Source of the DNA: VBCK01 sp035511515
Lineage (GTDB): Bacteria > Pseudomonadota > Gammaproteobacteria > Burkholderiales > Burkholderiaceae_F
Direction: 5' to 3'
NCBI GenBank assembly: GCA_035511515.1
Contig: DATKFG010000101.1
Coordinates: 1-26,394, forward strand
DNA length: 26,394 bases
Shown here one piece after another: positions 1 through 8,039 of the stretch. Position 1 is the stretch's first letter. Each line of letters opens with the position of its first letter. The notes under the pieces are model-generated. The model was not told the origin of the DNA, made no database searches, and was given only the letters and a program-made list of their open reading frames with translations. The position numbers and the translations under genes are program-made.

Positions 1-1745
1 AACTGACCCGTTTCGTATCTGTCGGAAAACTGCCCTTGCACCGTTTGATCGACGATGCGCCCGCGCAGCGTGATATGGGCGCTGGATTTGCCGTCGGGGT
101 ACGTCGACTGTATCAATCCGAGCATTTTTGGAAGGAACGTCGTCCCGAATCCGGTGACGTTGTCCGGATTTGACAGGTTCATCCTGCCCGTCACACGTAC
201 CCCGTTGCTGCCCTGATATTCGAAGGTTCCGTTCTGCTTGAATGAAATGGTACCGTTGATCGTTTGACCGGGCTGGAGCGAGCTCGTGATGTAGCCGGGG
301 AATGGTCCAGGCAGTCCCTGTGGGACTGCGGAGGTCATCGGCCCGGGCGTCGGCGCCACAGACGCAACGGGCGATGCGCCTTGCGTCGACATGAGCGCCA
401 GACATTGCCGGGCCAGCTTCGCGAAGTGGCCATTGGGTGCCAGCTCCAGGTTCTTGCCGAGAGCATCGGCCGTACCGTCCGGACAATCCAGCGGGCCGTT
501 CAGGGGGCGGCCGATCAGCACCAGGTTGATCTTCGGGCACATGCCTTGGGCGAGCTCAAAATAATGATCTGCATTGCTCGGATCTGCAGTGATATCTTTC
601 ATCGCAAGATCGAAGAGCACCTTCTGGCATACGGGCTCCGCGCACTTGTACGCGCCACTCGCGGACGAAGGAACGACGCTCGCTGCGCCGGAACCGGCGG
701 AGGGCTGTGCCATCGCGATCGAGTCGGCGGCGGACAGGTTCTTGCGAGAGGCAAGGGGCGCGCTGGCCAGCTTGCGCGCCATCAGCGAAGCTTCGGCGCT
801 GTGCGGTCCGTGCGGAAATTGCTTGCTGTAATCGGCAAAATCGCCCGCATCGGTGCTGTCTCTGATGCGGTTCCAGAACGATTGTTCCACCTCGTCAGCC
901 GACTGCACGTGGATCGCATCGGGCGCCGTCTCGGCGGGCGCGTCGGCAGCGCGGGCCGGGGCCGCGGCACGCACTGCGCCCGGCTTGAAGGAGAATTCTC
1001 CGACCATCGAACTGGACTCCCACGGGGTCTGCTTGCCCGCCGTCTCCTCGACCACCCGCGCCCGCGCACGCTGAAAGACGTGCTGGATGTCGCCGTCGTC
1101 GTCCGCCAGGCTCTTCAGCAAATGCTTGGTGTATACGCCGTTGCGGCCGTCGCCGTCGCCTGCCACGCTGCCCGGGGCCGTCGAGTACTCGATCAGCGTT
1201 CCGCTGCCGGCCTGCACTTGCGCCAGGCCGCGCGAAAGCGATCGAAACGAGCGCGCGAAAGGATTGTCGCGGCAGGCATCGAGAATCAGGACGTTCAGAG
1301 CGGCTCCCCCGTCGTCCATGGTCTGCACCACGTAGTCCAGGCGCAGCGAAGCATCCTCGGCGTCGGCCTCGGTTTCGATCTGCGCATCCACCGGGACCAG
1401 GAAATTCTGCCCCCTGACTTGCAAGCCATGACCCGCGTAGAAAAACAGCCCGGCCTCCGCGCCGTGCAGCTTCTGACCGAACTCTCGCACGGCGTTCTTC
1501 ATCTGGATCAGGCTCGCATTGCGCTTGAATATCACCTGGAAGCCCAATCGCTTCAATGTCGCCGCCATGTCCTCGGCGTCGTTGCCCGGGTTGCGCAGCT
1601 CCTTCGCATTCTTGTAGCCGGCGTTGCCGATCACCAGCGCCACGCGGCCCTTGCCGGCCGCATCCTTGTCCGACGCCGTCGCTACCGGCATTCCGCACAG
1701 GACCGCTGCAACCAACACGAGAAAGCGAAACCACATCCGAGCCAT
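1..1745 (-). CDS. Caspase-like (peptidase C14) secreted protease, C-terminus cut by window edge
   Basis: The frame stays open from ATG 1745 to base 1, giving at least 581 residues with no stop. Residues 1-24 look like a signal peptide ending in an Ala-rich site, so the protein is probably exported. Residues ~34-250 form a caspase-like fold: the catalytic His is in FYAGHG (His106) and the Cys in LDACRDNPF (Cys158), as in bacterial metacaspase-like C14 peptidases. Residues ~278-327 carry a module (IHVQ...WNRI.DST...FP.G) repeated in the protein at 2453-3187. The remaining C-terminal part has several Cys residues and Pro/Ala linkers that I do not recognise. It lies 27 bases after the OmpA-type gene, so co-transcription is likely. 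The in-frame ATG at 1736 is an alternative start. The substrate is unknown. Confidence 0.85.
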   Translation of the reverse strand, partial: MARMWFRFLVLVAAVLCGMPVATASDKDAAGKGRVALVIGNAGYKNAKELRNPGNDAEDMAATLKRLGFQVIFKRNASLIQMKNAVREFGQKLHGAEAGLFFYAGHGLQVRGQNFLVPVDAQIETEADAEDASLRLDYVVQTMDDGGAALNVLILDACRDNPFARSFRSLSRGLAQVQAGSGTLIEYSTAPGSVAGDGDGRNGVYTKHLLKSLADDDGDIQHVFQRARARVVEETAGKQTPWESSSMVGEFSFKPGAVRAAAPARAADAPAETAPDAIHVQSADEVEQSFWNRIRDSTDAGDFADYSKQFPHGPHSAEASLMARKLASAPLASRKNLSAADSIAMAQPSAGSGAASVVPSSASGAYKCAEPVCQKVLFDLAMKDITADPSNADHYFELAQGMCPKINLVLIGRPLNGPLDCPDGTADALGKNLELAPNGHFAKLARQCLALMSTQGASPVASVAPTPGPMTSAVPQGLPGPFPGYITSSLQPGQTINGTISFKQNGTFEYQGSNGVRVTGRMNLSNPDNVTGFGTTFLPKMLGLIQSTYPDGKSSAHITLRGRIVDQTVQGQFSDRYETGQ

Positions 1746-1772
1746 TTGGACCGCCCGCCTCGGCGCGTTCGG

Positions 1773-2378
1773 CTAGTTGTCCGTCTTTCGAATCTCGACC
1801 CGCCGATTGACGTCTGCCAGCGGATCTGCAGAGTTCTTCAGCTTCGACGCTCCGAACCCGACCGGCACCAACCGGCTTGCCAGGATCGCATGCGCCGAAC
1901 CCAGATAATCGCGCACGGCGAGCGCCCGCTTGCAGGAAAGCTCGTCGTTGAGCGCCGCGGTGCCGCGGCCGTCCGTATGGCCGGCGACGACGAATTTGCT
2001 GCCGGCCAGACGGGTGTCGGTGATCGCGGCGGCCAGCTGATCGAGCTGGCGGCGGCCCTCCGGAAGCAGGATCGAGCTGCCGATCTCGAACTGAACATCG
2101 AGCTCGATCGCCGGCGCTTCGATCCGATAAAGGTTGCGGCTTAGCGCTCCTGCCGAGCCGGTGCCCGCTTTCCCACGGTCCGGTCCGGCACCGGCGTCGC
2201 ACGGGCGCCCTTCGGCCGCGGCGCCGTTCGCCGGTCGCAGCGATCGAGTCAGGGGGGCAGGGGGCGCGGAGAGCCGCTCGATGATCGTCTCGCTCGGTAC
2301 CACGTCCGCAGCCTGTGCGATCGCGGCCCCCGGAATCAACACCGTGGCCGCCAGAGCAGGAATTCGACGCCAGACCAT
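1773..2378 (-). CDS. OmpA-family peptidoglycan-binding envelope protein
   Basis: 201 residues. Residues 1-23 are a signal peptide ending AQA. The C-terminal half is an OmpA-like domain: GHTDGRG at ~133-139, the following N.ELS..RA..V..YL pattern, and NRRVEI near the end, which are the usual peptidoglycan-contact signatures. There is no eight-stranded barrel; the N-terminal part is a short Pro/Ala-rich linker. I chose ATG 2378 over the upstream GTG 2387 because AGGAGG lies 8 bases before the ATG but abuts the GTG. A Cys at residue 60 is not in a lipobox. The protein probably anchors its neighbours' activity at the cell wall, but that role is inferred only from position. Confidence 0.88.
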   Translation of the reverse strand: MVWRRIPALAATVLIPGAAIAQAADVVPSETIIERLSAPPAPLTRSLRPANGAAAEGRPCDAGAGPDRGKAGTGSAGALSRNLYRIEAPAIELDVQFEIGSSILLPEGRRQLDQLAAAITDTRLAGSKFVVAGHTDGRGTAALNDELSCKRALAVRDYLGSAHAILASRLVPVGFGASKLKNSADPLADVNRRVEIRKTDN

Positions 2379-2452
2379 GGTCGACACCTCCTCAAATAAA
2401 GCATCTCATCAAAGTCAGTAGCGGGCAACCCCTTTGAGCTCGGACCTGCGAC

Positions 2453-3187
2453 TCAATGCGCCACAGTCGCCGGTGAGCCGACCTTGGCCAGCGCCAATGC
2501 CGTCAGCATCCGGTAAGGGCGCAAGCCTTGCGGAGGAGTCAACCGCCGGGCGCTGCCGGACCTGACTTCGTCCGGGTCGGTCAGCCAGACGAAGATGTAA
2601 GTGTGGCCACCGGCGGTCAACTCGATGCCGGCCTGGGGACTGCCGAGGACGACCCACTGCTCGGCGGTGACCTCGGGTGGCTTGGCCGAGAAGCCGTGGC
2701 TTTGATCCGACGCGGGCTGGGCGACCTCGAACCGGACCGAATCGCGGCTGACCACGAGGTAGCCATAGCACCACGAAAACGTGTGCTTGTGAGCCACCGC
2801 GAAACGCTGAGTGTCATCGGCGGGCGCGGGGGTCGTCGGCGTTGGCGCTTGCCGCGCAGTGCTGGCAGCCGGCGCTTGAACAGATGGCTCGGCCTTTTTC
2901 AGCCGGCGCGCCATCACGGACGCCTCGGCACGATGGGCCCCATCGGGAAACTGACGCGAGTATTCCTCGAAGTCTGTCGGGTCGGTGCTGTCCTTGATCC
3001 GGTTCCAGTACGACTGTTCGAGTTCCTCTGGCGTTTGAACGTGAATGGCGCCCCGCGCGTTCTGGGCGAATACGGGCGGCCCGGAGGTGTCACCCGCGCC
3101 CAGCGCAAGCGCGCTCCAGCCGCAGAGCAGGGTGGGCAAAAGGCCGCCCCACAGCCGTCGGCCAGGCCCGCTCCTTGCGCCGCTCAT
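2453..3187 (-). CDS. Secreted protein sharing a module with the adjacent caspase-like protease
   Basis: 244 residues from ATG 3187, which has GGAGAAGGA about 8 bases upstream; the longer reading from 3223 lacks this. The N-terminus has Arg residues followed by a hydrophobic stretch (~12-30) typical of a signal peptide. Residues ~48-98 match the caspase-like protein's residues ~278-327 at about two-thirds identity by hand count (IHVQ..EE.EQS.WNRI.DST). A Pro/Ala/Thr linker follows. The C-terminal ~130 residues (SWCYGYLVVSRDSVRFEV... GGHTYIFVWL) look like a small beta-rich PH/GRAM-like domain, which is a guess from strand pattern. No catalytic motif is visible. It is first in a likely three-gene minus-strand operon. 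Confidence 0.75.
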   Translation of the reverse strand: MSGARSGPGRRLWGGLLPTLLCGWSALALGAGDTSGPPVFAQNARGAIHVQTPEELEQSYWNRIKDSTDPTDFEEYSRQFPDGAHRAEASVMARRLKKAEPSVQAPAASTARQAPTPTTPAPADDTQRFAVAHKHTFSWCYGYLVVSRDSVRFEVAQPASDQSHGFSAKPPEVTAEQWVVLGSPQAGIELTAGGHTYIFVWLTDPDEVRSGSARRLTPPQGLRPYRMLTALALAKVGSPATVAH

Positions 3188-3312
3188 TGGAATCGTCCTT
3201 CTCCCAGGAAAGCATCCCACCAATCCCTGCTCGGTGCAATCCTGGAACCCCTATTGGAGGTGCTCGGTATCCCAACCGTTCAGACGCGCTTCGCTGTCGA
3301 TTTGCGACATCC

Positions 3313-4533
3313 TCAGGCACGCAATGAAAGCCACGCGGCGGTAATCGCCAGCGTGACCAGCGTGACCGGCACCCCGGTGCGCGCATGCCGTCGCCAGTCG
3401 ATCAGGATGCCTCGTCGGCGCGCCGCGGCGATCACGATGATGTTGGCGATCGACCCGACGATCAGCAGGTTGCCCGACAGCGTGCTGGCCAGCGCCAGCA
3501 GCGGCCCGTCCGACGGCGACCCTGCGATCGGCAGCAGCAGCATCACGGCCGGCACGTTCGACAGCACGTTCGACAGCAGGAAGGTGGCGCCGAACAGCGG
3601 TACTGGCGAGGCCAGCGGCACTCCCGCGCCGGCCAGCCACTGCACCGCCTGCTGCGCCAACCCGGTGTCGGCGAAGCCCCGGTTGACGATGAACAGGCCG
3701 ATGAACAGGATCAGCACCTCCCAGTCGACCAGCCCCAGCATCTCGCGCGAGTGCAGCTTGCGGCTCATCAGCAGCAGCCCCGCGCCGATCAGCGCCGCGA
3801 CCTCGCGCGGCCACTGCGTAAAAAGAAACACCGCGACCAGCGCGCCCGCCACCACCAGCCCCTTGGCCGTCTGCCAGCGGTCCAGCTCGACGCCGGCGTC
3901 CGTCAAGGGTGCCGAGGGGGCGTGCTCCAGCCGCCAGCGCCCGCGCGCCTGCGCTGCGATCAGCGCCCAGATGGCGGCCAGGCCACCGACCACCGGAACG
4001 CTCGCCTCGAGCAGGTAACCCCCGAAGGGCATGTTCAACACCTGTCCGATCAACATGTTCTGCGGATTGCCGATCAGCGTGGCGGCCGAACCGACGTTGG
4101 CGCTGCAGGCCAGCGCAAGCAGGAACGGGGCCGGGTCGAGCCGGCGGCGCGCACAAGCATCGGCCAGCGCCGGCGCAACGGCAAGGCATACGACGTCGTT
4201 GCTGAACACGGCCGACAGCAGTCCGACCATGGCGATGACGGCGCCGAGCAGCGCAACCGGCTGCAGCGGCAGCGCCGCCAGCTGCACGGTGACCCAGTCG
4301 TAGAAGCCTCCCAGGCGCATCTGGGCCGCGATCACCATGAACGAGAACAGCAGCAACAGCGTCGGCAGGTGGACCGAACGGGCGGCCTGCTCCGGGTTCA
4401 GCGCTCCGATCCCGACCAGCCCGATCGCCCCCAGCAATGCGATCCCGGTGCGATCGAGCTGCAGAAACGGCAGCGTGCCCAACATCATTCCGAGGTAGAC
4501 CGCGGCACAGATCAGCACGACGGATGCGGTCAC
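3313..4533 (-). CDS. SLC13 / ArsB-NhaD superfamily ion transporter
   Basis: 406 residues, almost entirely hydrophobic, with roughly ten to eleven predicted membrane helices. The two internal halves carry the superfamily's paired signatures: SNDVVCLAVAP followed by NVGSAATLIGNPQN in the first half, and FLLSNVLSNVPAVMLLLP in the second. The family moves anions (arsenite, dicarboxylate, sulfate) or exchanges Na+/H+, and the substrate cannot be read from sequence. The start is GTG 4533, overlapping the stop of the HisA-like gene (GTGA), with AAAGG 6 bases upstream, so the two are translationally coupled. No arsR or arsC is nearby, so arsenite export is not favoured. The coupling to a cofactor gene is discussed as a finding. 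Confidence 0.85.
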   Translation of the reverse strand: MTASVVLICAAVYLGMMLGTLPFLQLDRTGIALLGAIGLVGIGALNPEQAARSVHLPTLLLLFSFMVIAAQMRLGGFYDWVTVQLAALPLQPVALLGAVIAMVGLLSAVFSNDVVCLAVAPALADACARRRLDPAPFLLALACSANVGSAATLIGNPQNMLIGQVLNMPFGGYLLEASVPVVGGLAAIWALIAAQARGRWRLEHAPSAPLTDAGVELDRWQTAKGLVVAGALVAVFLFTQWPREVAALIGAGLLLMSRKLHSREMLGLVDWEVLILFIGLFIVNRGFADTGLAQQAVQWLAGAGVPLASPVPLFGATFLLSNVLSNVPAVMLLLPIAGSPSDGPLLALASTLSGNLLIVGSIANIIVIAAARRRGILIDWRRHARTGVPVTLVTLAITAAWLSLRA

Positions 4534-5264
4534 CCGTGGCCTTTCAGCGTCGCCGCCAGGTCGGACGGCTTGATGCGGCCATCGTGCAGGGCGCTGGCGA
4601 CCAGCACGCCGGCCGCGCCGGCTTCACGACACCGCAGCAAGTCCAGGGCGTTGCGCACGCCGCCGGCCGCGTACAGCCGCGAGCGGGGCGCCAGACGGCG
4701 CAGCGTGGCGATGTGTTTCAAGTCCGGGCCTTGGCCGCTTCCGACCCGCGCCAGATCCATCGCGATCACCTCGGACGGCCAGCGCGGCAGTCGCTCCAGC
4801 AGGGCAGGCTCCCCCAGCAAGCGCTCGCCGCGGTAATCGACCGACAGCACGGCGTGCGGGCACGCCGCCAACAGCTGCCCGGCGGCCTGCGCGGTCAGCG
4901 ATTCCGAGGCGAGCACCGGAGTGCCGCGCTCGGCGATCGCCGTCAGGTCGCGGCGGTTGCGGATGCCGGCATCGATCCAGAGCGAAAGTGAGGGGGCGAT
5001 CCGCCGCACCGCGTCGATCGCGGACCATTGCGGTGCGCGGCCGAGCAGCGCGTCCACATCGGCGATATACAGCCGCGCGAACCGGTGCAGGCCCAGCAAC
5101 GCCGGCACCACATCTTCGACGCGCGCCGAGTCGCACAGGCTTGAACGGATCGGCCGATAATGCGCGCGATCGCCGCGGCGGGCGTGCACCACCAGGCCGC
5201 CCATCAGGTCGATCACCGGTATCACCTCGCAGGGTCCATCGGCGGAAGCGTCGTGCGCATTCAC
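4530..5264 (-). CDS. HisA-like TIM-barrel protein of the methanofuran/H4MPT gene set
   Basis: 244 residues from GTG 5264; an alternative GTG at 5225 begins right before IPVIDLMGG, as many HisA-like proteins do. Neither start has a strong Shine-Dalgarno. Visible HisA features are IPVIDLMGG with an Asp at the barrel mouth, a YIADVDALLG strand, WIDAGIRN, AMDLARVGSGQGPD and YAAGGVRN, the last two being phosphate-binding loops. True HisA would sit among his genes; here the neighbours are methanofuran-type genes. I therefore assign it to the COG1411-type 'HisA-related' proteins known to travel with H4MPT-linked C1 genes in methylotrophs and methanogens. Its reaction is not established as far as I know. 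Divergent from, and 5'-overlapping with, the ATP-grasp gene. Confidence 0.8.
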   Translation of the reverse strand: MNAHDASADGPCEVIPVIDLMGGLVVHARRGDRAHYRPIRSSLCDSARVEDVVPALLGLHRFARLYIADVDALLGRAPQWSAIDAVRRIAPSLSLWIDAGIRNRRDLTAIAERGTPVLASESLTAQAAGQLLAACPHAVLSVDYRGERLLGEPALLERLPRWPSEVIAMDLARVGSGQGPDLKHIATLRRLAPRSRLYAAGGVRNALDLLRCREAGAAGVLVASALHDGRIKPSDLAATLKGHG

Positions 5265-6260
5265 GTGTTCGAGTTTATCTGTGGCGGTGGCCTGGCCGGC
5301 TCGCCGGTGCCGCGGCAGCTGGCGCGCGAAGGCGACCTGATGTTGTCCGCGGTGGTGGCCGATCTGCTCGAGTTGCCGGGCGTCGAAGTCTCGTTCGCAC
5401 GCGATGCGCGGGTGCCGCTGCCGGCGCACGAGCCGCTGCGCGCGGCGCGGGTGTGCTGGCGCGGACTTGACCCGCCGCCCGCGCAGGCGCTCGCGCGTGA
5501 AATCGCCGCATCCGACGCGATCTGGCCGATCGCGCCGGAAACGGGTGGCGAGCTGGAGCGCATCGCGCGCGCCGTGCTCGCCGCCGGCCGCCTGCTGCTG
5601 GGCCCGCATCCCGACGCGATCGCCCTGACCGCCCGCAAGTCGGCCACCGCGGCGCGCCTGGCGCAGGCCGGCATCGATGTGGTGCCGTGCTTTGCCCCCG
5701 GAACCGGCTGGCCCGCGATCGACGGTCCGTGGATCGTCAAGCCCGACGACGGAGCAGGCTGCGTCGACGCACGCATCGTCGCCGGTCGCGATGAAGCGGC
5801 CGCTGCGCTCGGCGAGCCTGGCGGTGGCTTGATCGCGCAGCCGTGGATCGCCGGCGAGGCCATGAGCCTGTGCGTGCTGTCTACGCAGGGCAAAACTGAC
5901 GTAGCGAGCGTGAACCGGCAGCACTTGCAGCTTGATCGCGGGATAGTCGGGCTGGCTGCGATCGAAGTCAATTGCGAACCGGTCACGGCGCCTGTGCGAG
6001 CGCTGGCCGAACGGGTCGCAACGGCGATCCCCGGGCTGAACGGCTATTTTGGAATCGACTACATACAGGCCGCGGCCGGACCGGTGGTGGTAGAGGTGAA
6101 CCCGCGCGTGACCACCTCGTACGCCAGGCTCAGGGCAGCGCTGGGAGTAAATGCCGCCGAATGGGTGGTGGCTGCCGCCACGGGCAGGCCGGCACCGTGG
6201 AAAGGCGCGCATCGTGGTCAGGCGGTCCGATTGAACTTGGACGGACATGAACGCGGTTGA
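5253..6260 (+). CDS. ATP-grasp ligase, MfnD-like (methanofuran/methylofuran biosynthesis)
   Basis: 335 residues from GTG 5253, preceded by GGAAG 4 bases upstream; the protein then begins MRIHVFEFICGGG, matching the conserved N-terminus of this family. ATP-grasp features: KSATAARLAQAGI (~129-141), WIVKPDDGAGC (~160-170, nucleotide-binding Lys and Gly-rich loop), a central GIDYIQ strand, and VVEVNPRVTTSY (Mg-binding Glu/Asn). In archaea MfnD attaches glutamate to tyramine. In methylotrophic bacteria the related protein should act on the methylofuran side chain, which carries tyrosine and polyglutamate. It is first of a three-gene overlapping plus-strand operon and its stop overlaps the next start by 14 bases. 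Confidence 0.85.
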   Translation: MRIHVFEFICGGGLAGSPVPRQLAREGDLMLSAVVADLLELPGVEVSFARDARVPLPAHEPLRAARVCWRGLDPPPAQALAREIAASDAIWPIAPETGGELERIARAVLAAGRLLLGPHPDAIALTARKSATAARLAQAGIDVVPCFAPGTGWPAIDGPWIVKPDDGAGCVDARIVAGRDEAAAALGEPGGGLIAQPWIAGEAMSLCVLSTQGKTDVASVNRQHLQLDRGIVGLAAIEVNCEPVTAPVRALAERVATAIPGLNGYFGIDYIQAAAGPVVVEVNPRVTTSYARLRAALGVNAAEWVVAAATGRPAPWKGAHRGQAVRLNLDGHERG

Positions 6261-7311
6261 CGTTGCCGAGGTCGCTCACGTCGGCTGGGACATCGGCGGT
6301 GCGCATCTGAAGGTTGCTGCGGTCGACACGCGCGGCTGCGCGGTGGCGGCCCTGCAGGTGCCGTGCGCGCTGTGGCGCGGCATCGGGCAGCTGGAAAGCG
6401 CGCTGGACCAGGCGCTCAGCGCTCTGCCGGCCGGGGCCATCGCGGCACGCCATGCGGCCACGATGACCGGCGAGCTGGCGGACCTGTTCGCCGACCGCGA
6501 AGAGGGCGTGCAGCGGATCGTGGCGGCCATGCGGCAGCGGCTGGGCGAGCCCGCGTTGCGCGTGTTCGCGGGCGAGCGCGGATTCCTCGATCCGGAGCTC
6601 GCGCTGCGCCATACGGCTGAAGTGGCTTCGGCCAACTGGCTGGCCACCGCGGGCCTGATCGCACTCAGGCTCGGCGAGGGCCTGCTGGTCGACATCGGCA
6701 GCACGACCGCCGACCTGGTGGCGGTGCGCGACCACCGGGTCGCCGCCTCGGGACGCACGGACTTCGAGCGCCTGGTCAGCGGCGAGCTCGTGTACACGGG
6801 TGTCGTGCGCACTTCGTTGATGGCCCTGGCCGATGCGATCGAGTTCGAGGGCCTGCGGATTCCACTGATGGCCGAGCATTTCGCGACAACGGCCGACGTG
6901 TATCGCCTGACCGGGGAACTGGACGAGTCGTGCGATCAGTATGCGGCGGCGGACAGCGCGGAAAAGTCCCCGCAGGGAAGCGCAAGGCGCCTGGCACGGA
7001 TGATCGGGCGCGACGCGCACGAGCGGCCGCTGGCGAGCTGGCAGCAACTGGCCGGCGTGTTTCGCACCGTGCAGATCGAGCGCATCCGGCGCGCGGCCCA
7101 ACAGGTGCTGTTGAGGGGCCGGATCGGGCTGCAGGCACCCCTGGTCGCGGTGGGCAGCGGAGCGTTTCTGGTGCCCGAGCTGGCGAGCCAATTGCACCGC
7201 CCGGTGATCACATTTGCGCACCTGGTCGACTCGTGCGCGGAGCTGTCTGCGCTGTCGATGTGCGCACCGGCCGTCGCCGTGGCGATGCTGGCGCAGCAGA
7301 CGGGCCGGTGA
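6247..7311 (+). CDS. MfnF-like hydantoinase/oxoprolinase-family protein of H4MPT-linked C1 pathway
   Basis: 354 residues. The ASKHA-type nucleotide-binding fold is evident from GWDIGGAHLK (~13-22) and VDIGSTTADLVAV (~148-160). TMTGELADLF and the segment around YTGVVRTSL are typical of the family annotated as 'H4MPT-linked C1 transfer pathway protein' (COG1548). In Methanocaldococcus the homologue MfnF joins the aminomethylfuran and tyramine-glutamate parts of methanofuran; the same role in bacterial methylofuran synthesis is inferred. ATG 6247 lies inside the end of the ATP-grasp gene, and its stop overlaps the GTG of the next gene, so all three should be co-translated. Confidence 0.88.
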   Translation: MNAVDVAEVAHVGWDIGGAHLKVAAVDTRGCAVAALQVPCALWRGIGQLESALDQALSALPAGAIAARHAATMTGELADLFADREEGVQRIVAAMRQRLGEPALRVFAGERGFLDPELALRHTAEVASANWLATAGLIALRLGEGLLVDIGSTTADLVAVRDHRVAASGRTDFERLVSGELVYTGVVRTSLMALADAIEFEGLRIPLMAEHFATTADVYRLTGELDESCDQYAAADSAEKSPQGSARRLARMIGRDAHERPLASWQQLAGVFRTVQIERIRRAAQQVLLRGRIGLQAPLVAVGSGAFLVPELASQLHRPVITFAHLVDSCAELSALSMCAPAVAVAMLAQQTGR

Positions 7312-7931
7312 GCGGCGCGCCGCAAACCCCACCCCGCATCGTCGTGAAGCTGGGCGGAAGCCTGGCCGACGATCCTTCACTGGCGCAGTGGCTGCACCAA
7401 CTGGCGCTGCCGCACTCGCCCCGGCTGGTGGCCGTGCCGGGTGGCGGTCCTTTCGCCGAAGTGGTGCGTGTTGCGCAGCGCCGATGGCGCTTCAGCGACC
7501 ACGTGGCGCACGTGATGGCGATCGGCGCGATGGATCAGTTCGGGCGCATGCTGTGCGGCATTGAAGTTCGAGCGACGCCTTGTTCGACGCCGGCGGATAT
7601 CGAAGCGGCGTGGGCGGGCGGCCAGCTGCCGGTGTGGCTGCCGGGGCCATTGATGCGCGATGATCGCAGCCTGGCCCAGGGCTGGGACGTGACATCGGAC
7701 ACGATTGCCGCCTGGCTGGCCGAGGCGCTGGGGGCGAGCGGCCTGCTGCTGGTGAAGTCGTGCGAACTGCCCGACGCCTGTGACGATCCGGCCCTTCTTG
7801 CGGCCGCCGGCATCGTGGATCGGGCCTTGCCGGGCTTTCTATCGCGCACCCGGCTTGGGCTGCAGGTGGTGCACAAGGACCGATGGAGCGACCTTGCGCA
7901 CATCATCACCCGGCTGACCTATCGGGATTGA
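7308..7931 (+). CDS. Amino-acid-kinase-fold protein, MfnE-like
   Basis: 207 residues from GTG 7308, which overlaps the upstream TGA (GTGA). The amino acid kinase fold is visible: IVVKLGGSL (~11-19, phosphate loop), VPGGGPFAE (~43-51), and WDVTSDTIAAWLAEAL followed by LLLVKS (ATP-site strand). In archaea MfnE phosphorylates 5-(aminomethyl)-3-furanmethanol phosphate to the diphosphate used by MfnF. Position directly after the MfnF-like gene supports that assignment over aspartate or uridylate kinase, which are larger or carry other motifs. It ends the plus-strand methanofuran operon; no clear terminator follows in the 108 bases to the next gene. Confidence 0.85.
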   Translation: MSGAPQTPPRIVVKLGGSLADDPSLAQWLHQLALPHSPRLVAVPGGGPFAEVVRVAQRRWRFSDHVAHVMAIGAMDQFGRMLCGIEVRATPCSTPADIEAAWAGGQLPVWLPGPLMRDDRSLAQGWDVTSDTIAAWLAEALGASGLLLVKSCELPDACDDPALLAAAGIVDRALPGFLSRTRLGLQVVHKDRWSDLAHIITRLTYRD

Positions 7932-8039
7932 GCGATCGCGGGTCATTACCACCGTACTCCTGTCGGGTTTGAGGACTTCGACCCATCCAAAGCTCCGACA
8001 ATAGGGTCTAGAGTCGGTAGCCGGCTGCGGCCTTGCCGA

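Noticed and set aside
264..2144. Long plus-strand open frame of 626 codons over the left-end genes
   Set aside because: Its translation is Arg/His/Leu-rich with no recognisable motif and it is antisense to the caspase-like and OmpA genes, which have clear signatures. It is a GC-rich shadow.
3313..4533. Arsenite efflux pump ArsB
   Set aside because: Only superfamily-level signatures are visible and no ars genes are adjacent, so the specific name is not supported.
2528..4836. Two long overlapping plus-strand frames (2528-4018 and 3385-4836)
   Set aside because: Low-complexity Gln/Arg/Asp or Ser/Ala/Arg-rich products lying opposite the transporter and HisA-like genes; no start signal or domain.
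4530..5264. Histidine-biosynthesis hisA
   Set aside because: No other his genes are near, and the neighbours are methanofuran-type genes, so the HisA-related cofactor protein is the better call.
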